Source of the DNA: Verrucomicrobiota bacterium
GTDB taxonomy: Bacteria; Verrucomicrobiota; Verrucomicrobiia; Chthoniobacterales; UBA10450
DNA: 6,455 nt
Direction of reading: 5' to 3'
NCBI GenBank assembly: GCA_003218785.1
Contig: QHOM01000143.1
Span: 1 to 6,455, forward strand
Shown piece after piece: positions 1-4,564 of the stretch. Position 1 is the stretch's first letter, and each line of letters begins with the position of its first letter. The notes under the pieces were generated by a model, which saw only the letters and a program-made list of their open reading frames with translations, was not told the origin of the DNA and did no database searches. The translations under genes and the position numbers were made by a program.

Positions 1-533
1 TCAAATAACGCGGCGTTACCTGCCGTCCGGTATTCATTCTTTAATCGGTCGAGCACCTGCTCCAGAACCGTCAAAGCCCACCGGCGTTCGTAGATCATCT
101 CGGCAGTTATCGGATCTGCCGGTTCCATCTCGATCTGCTCGCCAGCGCGCAGTTCTTCCAACGAGATGAGCCGCTGTCCTTTCCCACGTTTGATCGCCAT
201 CGCGTGGCGCTGCTCGTCGGCCAGAAAATATTTCAGTGCCCCAAGCAGATAAGAACGCAGGCGTCCTTTTTCCTTGCGAACGGCGTCGAAACTTTTGCGC
301 TCCAACAGCTGCGCAAAAAAACCCTGGGTGATATCCTCCGCCTCTTCCGTTGAAAGGCCTTGTCGCCGAAGAAAAGCGAAAATCGGTCGCCAGTACGTGC
401 GGCAAAGTTTTTCGAGCGCCTGCTGCGCCGCGGGCGATTCGCCCTGCGCCTCCAACACCACGCTCCAGTGCGTGGTAGTAAACGCCGCCGCGCCGTGATG
501 AGCAGTGCCGCCAATCGCGCTCAATGAGGTCAT
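1..533 (-). CDS. ECF-like RNA polymerase sigma factor, 5' part (C-terminus off the left edge)
   Basis: I translated this on the minus strand from ATG at 533; it stays open for 177 codons to the window edge. Sigma factors recruit RNA polymerase core to specific promoters in the cytoplasm. Visible features are FTTTHWSVVLEA (residues 18-29), a region-2-like helical block with CRTYWRPIFAFLRRQG (44-59), EEAEDITQGFFAQLLE (63-78), KGRLRSYLLGALKYFLADE (89-107), and PAD then ERRWALTVLEQVL (149-161). This pattern matches a sigma-70/ECF-like group I recall as frequent in Planctomycetes and Verrucomicrobia, often encoded near Ser/Thr kinases; no kinase is visible here. The region-4 helix-turn-helix lies outside the window. 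An in-frame ATG at 554 could add seven residues. I prefer 533 because GGGA lies just upstream and a possible promoter would place the transcript start near 554. Divergent from glpX. The family call is firm; the regulon is unknown. Confidence 0.88.
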   Translation of the reverse strand, partial: MTSLSAIGGTAHHGAAAFTTTHWSVVLEAQGESPAAQQALEKLCRTYWRPIFAFLRRQGLSTEEAEDITQGFFAQLLERKSFDAVRKEKGRLRSYLLGALKYFLADEQRHAMAIKRGKGQRLISLEELRAGEQIEMEPADPITAEMIYERRWALTVLEQVLDRLKNEYRTAGNAALF

Positions 534-560
534 TTCATCCCGAGTAGGAAGCATACCGCG

Positions 561-589
561 ATTCAAGTAAAAACTCACGCCAAAATCAA
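561..589 (-). promoter_or_regulatory. possible sigma-70-type promoter for the sigma factor gene
   Basis: On the minus strand TTGATT (589-584) and TTGAAT (566-561) are separated by 17 bases. Each matches the housekeeping consensus at four of six positions. Transcription would begin about where the upstream ATG (554) lies, giving a leader of roughly 20 bases for the start at 533. This is pattern matching only; the -10 is weak. Confidence 0.27.
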
Positions 590-596
590 GCCTGCA

Positions 597-627
597 TTGT
601 CCTGCGCGGCGCTCCTCTTGTCATAAT
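597..627 (+). promoter_or_regulatory. possible promoter for glpX
   Basis: CATAAT (622-627) matches the -10 consensus at five of six positions. TTGTCC (597-602) matches a -35 at four of six, but the spacer is 19 bases, longer than optimal. The implied transcript would start near 634, leaving a short leader before the GTG at 656. No operator-like dyad is evident. Confidence 0.28.
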
Positions 628-655
628 GGGCGAGATGCGTGAAAATTGACACTCC

Positions 656-1723
656 GTGGCTCTGCGACTGCCGAAACAGAATTATCAGGACATCGAGCGC
701 ATCATCGAGTTCGATTTTGTGCGCGCGACGGAAGCGGCGGCGCTGAACTCGTTGCGGTGGCTCGGCCGCGGCGATAAGGAAGCAGCTGACGCGGCCGCAT
801 GCGACGCGATGCGCGGCATGTTCGATTTGATGAACATCTGCGGCGAGGTCGTGATCGGCGAAGGAATCAAGGATGAGGCACCGGGCATTTTCAAAGGCGA
901 ACAACTTGGCACCTGGATTCCCGGTTCGCCTCAGTTTGACATCGCCATCGATCCGATCGACGGCACGACCAACATTTCCAAAGGCGCGCCGAATTCGATC
1001 AGTTGCATCGCGGCAGCCAGCCCCGAGGCAGGCGTGAAGGTGGCGCTGCGGGATGTCCCATCGTTTTACATGATGAAGTTATCATATGGGCCGCGTGTGA
1101 TTCAATATACGCAGAAACGTGGGGACACCTTTGGGCTGGAGAGCCCGGTTGCCGAGACGCTCGCCATCATCGCGCGCGCGCTGGAGAAACGAGTGCAAGA
1201 CGTGGTCGTGATGATGCTCGATCGACCGCGGCACAAAGAGATTGTCGAAGAGATTCGCGCCGCGGGCGCGTCGTTGCGCATGATTGGCGATGGCGACATC
1301 GCCGCGGCCATGGCGCCGTCGTTACCGGAGAGCAATATCGATCTTTACATGGGCATCGGCGGTTCGCCCGAAGCGGTGCTGGCAGCAGCGGGAATCAAAT
1401 GTCTCGGGGGCGAGATGCAATGCAAAATGTGGCCGCGCGATGAAAAGGAACGAAAGAAACTAATCGACGACGGCTACAAAAAAGATTTGGATCGCGTTTT
1501 CTGGGCCGACGACTTGGCCAACGGGCAAAGCATTATTTTTTGCGCGACAGGAATTAGCGATAGCGCACTCCTGCGCGGTGTGAAAGGGCAGGGTACCAAG
1601 GCCACGACACATTCTGTTTTGATGCGCGCTAAAAGTAAAACCGTGCGCTTCATCCGTGCGACCCACGATTTGCAGACGAAAACGATCCGGCTCCGCTCCG
1701 ACAATCGCGAACATATCATTTGA
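656..1723 (+). CDS. glpX: Class II fructose-1,6-bisphosphatase
   Basis: A 355-residue cytoplasmic enzyme that hydrolyses fructose-1,6-bisphosphate to fructose-6-phosphate in gluconeogenesis; some homologues also act on sedoheptulose-1,7-bisphosphate. It aligns along its length with E. coli GlpX from memory. Metal and active-site motifs, in order: GRGDKEAAD (37-45), VIGEGIKDEAP (66-76), DPIDGTT (99-105), RPRHKEIVEEI (190-200), IGDGDIAAAM (210-219), GIGGSPEA (233-240, catalytic-type Glu239), CATGISD (296-302) and TTHSVLMRAKSKTVRFI (317-333). Glu88 of the E. coli enzyme is Asp102 here, a substitution I recall in other GlpX proteins. The start is GTG: an in-frame TGA at 647-649 closes the frame just upstream, and the conserved N-terminus begins about eight residues in. 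No clear ribosome binding site. It stands alone, divergent from the sigma gene, and is followed by a repeat rather than a co-transcribed gene. Confidence 0.95.
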   Translation: MALRLPKQNYQDIERIIEFDFVRATEAAALNSLRWLGRGDKEAADAAACDAMRGMFDLMNICGEVVIGEGIKDEAPGIFKGEQLGTWIPGSPQFDIAIDPIDGTTNISKGAPNSISCIAAASPEAGVKVALRDVPSFYMMKLSYGPRVIQYTQKRGDTFGLESPVAETLAIIARALEKRVQDVVVMMLDRPRHKEIVEEIRAAGASLRMIGDGDIAAAMAPSLPESNIDLYMGIGGSPEAVLAAAGIKCLGGEMQCKMWPRDEKERKKLIDDGYKKDLDRVFWADDLANGQSIIFCATGISDSALLRGVKGQGTKATTHSVLMRAKSKTVRFIRATHDLQTKTIRLRSDNREHII

Positions 1724-1730
1724 ATTTTAG

Positions 1731-1811
1731 CCCCGAATTACGCAGATAGGACAGATGATGAAATCAAACAGAACCCTTTATCCGTTGAATTCGCGAAATC
1801 CGCGGTTCAAT
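1731..1811. repeat. degenerate palindromic intergenic repeat
   Basis: The left part (1731-1760, CCCCGAATTACGCAGATAGG and onward) and the reverse complement of the right part (1773-1811) are imperfect copies of each other. Aligning GAATTACGCAGATAGGACAG (1734-1753) and the next four bases with GGATTTCGCGAATTCAACGG and onward (complement strand) gives 14 of 24 matches. The right arm contains a GAATTCGCGAAATCCGCGG block. This resembles palindromic 'ttacgcagat / atctgcgg' elements that I recall scattered between genes in Verrucomicrobia and some other phyla. It starts eight bases after the glpX stop, so it may sit in the 3' untranslated region. It looks eroded, with no transposase or flanking direct repeat visible. 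Confidence 0.45.
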
Positions 1812-1867
1812 CTGCTCGACAGCCCCGGTTTGATTGGTGCAAGATAGGTAACAAACATCTGCCGCTT

Positions 1868-2266
1868 ATGAGACAAATAGCAAAAACTGAATTGTCGCCG
1901 ACCAACGGCTGTATCATCGACACGAAATGGACAGTAGGCCCGCTGAGTTATCACGCGAGCGCCGCCGGCAAGGTAAAAGTGGAGCCATCCAAAGAAATCA
2001 TCCGGCTGCCGGAGATCGTGCTTTACGATCACATCGGATTCGCCGGGGCCTACGCACGTACAAACCTTAGTTTTCATTATGTCGGTGATTTCTGGAACGA
2101 CCGGATCAGTTGTCTCATCGTAGTGAGCGGGGTCTGGCGGTTTTATCGCGACGAATATTACAAGGGCCCTTCCTGGGACCTCGGCCCGGGATATTACGAA
2201 AGCTTCTTCGCTGAAAAAGGCCCAGACGACGTAGTCAGCTCCTTCCAGGCGATTGCGCTGACGTAA
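1868..2266 (+). CDS. Beta/gamma-crystallin-fold protein, putative calcium-binding
   Basis: A 132-residue protein. The C-terminal 85 residues look like one complete microbial beta/gamma-crystallin domain of two Greek-key motifs. The signature (aromatic)-x4-(aromatic)-x-Gly occurs twice: YDHIGFAG (53-60) and YRDEYYKG (93-100). Each is followed by a calcium-clamp motif of the N/D-N/D-x-x-S/T-S type: NDRISC (77-82, with Cys in place of the last Ser) and DDVVSS (120-125, perfect). GVWRFYR and LGPGYY are also typical. Residues 1-47 match nothing I recognise. There is no signal peptide, lipobox or membrane segment, so the protein appears cytoplasmic unless exported otherwise. In this fold calcium usually adds stability; the cellular role is unknown. 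The ATG at 1868 has no clear ribosome binding site and the frame stays open upstream into the repeat, so the start is less certain than the fold. A longer antisense frame overlaps it but resembles no known protein. Confidence 0.8.
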   Translation: MRQIAKTELSPTNGCIIDTKWTVGPLSYHASAAGKVKVEPSKEIIRLPEIVLYDHIGFAGAYARTNLSFHYVGDFWNDRISCLIVVSGVWRFYRDEYYKGPSWDLGPGYYESFFAEKGPDDVVSSFQAIALT

Positions 2267-2279
2267 ACCGGTAATCACC

Positions 2280-2372
2280 ATGCGAGTTGTGATGCTCACA
2301 TCGAGTGAGCACGCACGGCACAACTTACGAGGAATGTTGGCGGCAGGTCTCAGCGCTTTTGGCAATTCCTAA
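2280..2372 (+). CDS. Very small open frame, doubtful gene or gene remnant
   Basis: A 30-codon ATG-to-TAA frame whose product begins MRVVMLTSSEHARHN and ends AAGLSAFGNS. The start, two basic/hydrophobic residues followed by a hydrophobic strand and TSS, is reminiscent of the first beta-strand of many Rossmann-like enzymes, so it could be the 5' remnant of a lost gene. No ribosome binding site is seen, and most of the inverted repeat at 2284-2326 lies inside it, which may be the real constraint on this stretch. It follows the crystallin-like gene by 13 bases and is convergent with a broken oxidase gene. I do not assign a function. Confidence 0.15.
   Translation: MRVVMLTSSEHARHNLRGMLAAGLSAFGNS
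2284..2326. repeat. nested inverted repeat / potential hairpin between convergent genes
   Basis: The outer arms AGTTGTG (2285-2291) and CACAACT (2319-2325) are perfect complements, extended by a G-T pair at 2284/2326. Inside them, TGCTCAC (2293-2299) and GTGAGCA (2305-2311) form a perfect 7-bp stem with a 5-base loop. A single base on one side and seven bases (2312-2318) on the other separate the two stems. It lies between the ends of two convergent genes, where a transcription terminator would be expected. Neither side carries the T-rich tract of an intrinsic terminator, so it could instead be a Rho-type end, an RNA-stability element or a protein-binding dyad. Confidence 0.5.
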
Positions 2373-2387
2373 AAATGGGCGGGCTCA

Positions 2388-3285
2388 TTACCGACGCTGA
2401 CCCGGCAATTCTTCGGCGAGTTCGAACACTTTTTGCGCGCAGCCCCAAGAAAGGGTGAAGCCGGAGCCCCCGTGGCCGTAGTTGTGAATGACGGTTCGCC
2501 CATCGGGCAGGCAATCGCGTTCGAGGCAAACGCCTGATTTACGAAATGGACGGAGACCGATGCGTTCGGCCAGCACGAGCGGATTCTGGATTTTCAGCAC
2601 ACGAGTGCATTCGTCGATAATGCGGGCCGTCGTTGTTGGATCGGCATCGAGATTGTCGCTGAGCTCGTTTGTGCCGCCGAAGACGCAGTCGCTTGCGCGC
2701 GGGATGGCGTACATGAGGGGCGGATCGTCGCAGACAATCGCGCAGGAGAGATTATCGATCTTCGGAACGATGGCTACTTGGCCGCGGTGCGGCTCGAGGT
2801 CGATATCTTGAACGAGTTCACGCGCCCCGATGCCAGCGCAGTTGATGACGAGATCAAAAGCTGGGCTGACATCTTCGAGTTTTTCAAATTTAACGGATCG
2901 TCGTATCCATGAGCGGAACCTTGAGTGTGAAACCACCTTTGAATGCAGGGACGGTCGGAATGACAGAAGCGCCAAGTGGGATCGCCCACTCCGGAATTTG
3001 GATTTCACTGGTCCTGGAAAATTGGCGCAACTCGATTATGGAAACGCCGCTGCGCGAGTTTTTGGTGAGATCGACAAGCGCTTTGTAGGTCTCGAGCGCC
3101 CACGGGATCACCTTTTCGGCCGGTTCGGCATCGTAAGGGAACCAAAGTGCTGCGGCGGTCGCGGAGGTTGTTTGTTGGCCGGTTTCTTTCGCGAAAATCG
3201 CGGTCTGATATCCGTGTTCGGCAAAAAGAACGCCGCAAGTAAGCCCCGACACGCCGGCGCCCACAATTGCTATTCGACGCTTCAT
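2388..3285 (-). pseudogene. D-amino-acid oxidase family FAD-dependent oxidoreductase, interrupted by deletion and frameshift
   Basis: Enzymes of this family oxidatively deaminate D-amino acids using FAD. The 5' frame (3285 to 2890) gives 131 residues: MKRRIAIVGAGVSGLT with the FAD-binding GxGxxG at 9-14, then ALWFPYDAEP, and ends at a stop just after PLMDTTI. The 3' frame picks up in another phase from about 2898 with SVKFEKLEDV, then LVINCAGIGARELV, HRGQVAIV, MYAIPR, GLRPFRKSGVCLER (family substrate-carboxylate Arg in GLRP) and VIHNYGHGGSGFTLSWGCA, ending at TAA 2388. Intact relatives read DTT-YLPWL-about 15 residues-before this second block, so about 19 residues are missing and the loss is not a multiple of three. 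The two parts plus the gap give about 317 residues, the usual family length. Both halves otherwise look well conserved, so the lesion is recent or a sequencing/assembly error. Convergent with the crystallin-like gene and divergent from mqnC. GlyOx/ThiO-type oxidases are less likely given the YGHGG...LSWG ending. Confidence 0.85.
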
Positions 3286-3317
3286 CAGAATGATCTACGT
3301 GCAATGAGCCACTCCGT

Positions 3318-3325
3318 CATATAAA
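3318..3325. promoter_or_regulatory. AT-rich possible -10 region shared by mqnC and the oxidase gene
   Basis: The 51-bp gap between two divergent genes contains CATATAAAA (3319-3327). Read on the plus strand, TATAAA (3320-3325) could be a -10 that starts transcription only a few bases before the mqnC ATG, making that message almost leaderless. On the minus strand TATATG (3323-3318) could serve the oxidase with a leader of about 25 bases. No good -35 hexamer is present on either side, so support is weak. Confidence 0.22.
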
Positions 3326-3336
3326 ATGGCCAGGGA

Positions 3337-4428
3337 ATGGTGTCGCTAAATCGAGATGCGTTGACGGAAAAAGTTCTCGCCGGTGACCGGATTTCTTCGG
3401 ACGAGGCGCTGCAACTTTATCGGTTCCCGCTGGAGGAATTGGGCGGGCTGGCGAATGCGCGGCGCGATCTGGCAAAGTCGAAAAGCTACGGCGGGCGCGG
3501 CCGTGAGATCGTGACCTACATCGTCGATCGAAACATCAATTACACGAATGTCTGCAATGTTTACTGCAAATTCTGCGCGTTTTATCGGACCGAGAAAGAC
3601 GAAGATCATTACGTGCTTTCGCTCGAGCAGATCGATCAGAAGCTCGATGAGCTTTCAGCCGCAGGCGGCGTTCAGATCCTGATGCAGGGCGGACATCATC
3701 CGAAACTGCCGTTCCAGTGGTATGTCGATCTTTTGCATCACATTCGGGAGAAATATCCGCACATCAATATTCACGGGTTTAGCCCGCCCGAATTCCAGCA
3801 TTTTTCGGAAACCTTCCGGATGCCGCTGCGCGAAGTGATCTCCGACTTCAAAAACGCGGGGCTCGGATCAATTCCAGGCGGCGGCGGCGAAATTCTGGTT
3901 GATCGCGTGCGCAAAAAAATTTCGCCGCTGAAAATTAATAGCGATCAATGGCTGGACGTGATGCAGATTGCGCACGAGCTCGGATTGAGATCAAGCGCCA
4001 CAATGATGTTCGGTCATGTGGAGACGATTGAAGACAGGGTCGAGCATTTGCGGCGTATCCGTGACCAGCAGGATCGCAGCGGCGGATTCACCGCGTTCAT
4101 CTGCTGGACGTTTCAACCGGAGCATGCCGTTCTGAAGGTGAAGCACCCAACTGGCGTGACTGAATATTTGCGGACGCAAGCGCTTGCGCGGATTTTCCTG
4201 GACAACATCCACAATGTGCAAAGCTCCTGGGTAACGCAAGGTCCGGGGATTGGCCAAATCGCGCTCAAATATGGCGCGAACGATTTCGGATCGGTGATGA
4301 TGGAGGAGAATGTCGTGAGCAGCGCGGGGACGACATTTCGACTAAACGCCACAGAGATTGAATCGCTCATTAGCGATGCCGGCTACGAGCCACGCCGGCG
4401 AAATAACTGGTACGAGCTTTTGAACTAA
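3337..4428 (+). CDS. mqnC: Cyclic dehypoxanthinyl futalosine synthase (radical SAM)
   Basis: A 363-residue cytoplasmic radical-SAM enzyme of the futalosine menaquinone pathway. It cyclises dehypoxanthine futalosine to the spiro compound cyclic DHFL. The CxxxCxxC motif that binds the 4Fe-4S cluster is CNVYCKFC (Cys73, Cys77, Cys80), preceded by NINYTNV and followed by AFYR. Further MqnC-like blocks are QILMQGGHHPKLP (113-125), HGFSPPE (146-152), SIPGGGGEILVDRVR (178-192), ATMMFGHVET (221-230), GGFTAFICWTFQP (249-261), LDNIHNVQSSWVTQG (288-302) and GANDFGSVMMEENVVSSAG (313-331). The NVYCKFC form and WTFQP favour MqnC over MqnE (aminodeoxyfutalosine synthase). Length is normal. The ATG at 3337 abuts AGGGA with almost no spacing; the next codon, GTG at 3340, is an alternative that would sit slightly better. 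No other mqn gene is in the window, so the rest of the pathway must lie elsewhere. Confidence 0.95.
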   Translation: MVSLNRDALTEKVLAGDRISSDEALQLYRFPLEELGGLANARRDLAKSKSYGGRGREIVTYIVDRNINYTNVCNVYCKFCAFYRTEKDEDHYVLSLEQIDQKLDELSAAGGVQILMQGGHHPKLPFQWYVDLLHHIREKYPHINIHGFSPPEFQHFSETFRMPLREVISDFKNAGLGSIPGGGGEILVDRVRKKISPLKINSDQWLDVMQIAHELGLRSSATMMFGHVETIEDRVEHLRRIRDQQDRSGGFTAFICWTFQPEHAVLKVKHPTGVTEYLRTQALARIFLDNIHNVQSSWVTQGPGIGQIALKYGANDFGSVMMEENVVSSAGTTFRLNATEIESLISDAGYEPRRRNNWYELLN

Positions 4429-4486
4429 AAACGCCGGTTGCGTTGTTTGTGGCCAAACCGCCCGCTTTCCCCCGCAAAATCTCGCC

Positions 4487-4517
4487 TTGACGATTGCCCT
4501 CTTATTTCCGATATAGC
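4487..4517 (+). promoter_or_regulatory. possible promoter for bamA
   Basis: TTGACG (4487-4492) matches the -35 consensus at five of six positions. Downstream, GATATA (4510-4515, 17-base spacer) or TATAGC (4512-4517, 19-base spacer) could act as a -10, but neither is strong. It lies in the 136-bp gap between mqnC and bamA and would give a leader of about 45 bases. The rest of the gap has no convincing terminator; CGGTT/AACCG near 4435-4460 is only a 5-bp dyad. Confidence 0.32.
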
Positions 4518-4564
4518 CGCCTGTCCCGCGTGGGTTCGTTGCGCGAGACTCCGCTTCTTAACTT

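Noticed and set aside
34..514. Two open frames on the minus strand (34-405 and 233-514)
   Set aside because: Both are alternate-frame shadows of the sigma factor gene, rich in Arg, Ala and Gly with no recognisable motif.
626..649. Seven-codon leader frame (ATG 626 to TGA 649) before glpX
   Set aside because: Its start overlaps the best -10 candidate for glpX, so it probably would not be in the transcript, and short frames of this size arise by chance.
1003..1443. 146-codon plus-strand frame inside glpX
   Set aside because: It is out-of-frame within a fully conserved enzyme gene, and its Arg/His-rich composition is typical of a GC-driven shadow frame.
1778..2365. 195-codon open frame on the minus strand, longer than the gene opposite
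   Set aside because: It is antisense to the crystallin-like gene, crosses the palindromic repeat and resembles no known family. The plus-strand frame carries two complete Greek-key signatures.
2388..3285. Programmed ribosomal frameshift reconnecting the two oxidase halves
   Set aside because: No slippery heptamer is placed at the junction, and a simple frame change would still lack about 19 conserved residues.
2488..3324. Plus-strand frames opposite the oxidase (2488-2811 and 2830-3324)
   Set aside because: These are antisense to clear oxidase motifs on the minus strand and carry no domain of their own.
4429..4470. Terminator after mqnC
   Set aside because: Only a 5-bp dyad (CGGTT/AACCG) with a long loop and no T tract, too weak to call.
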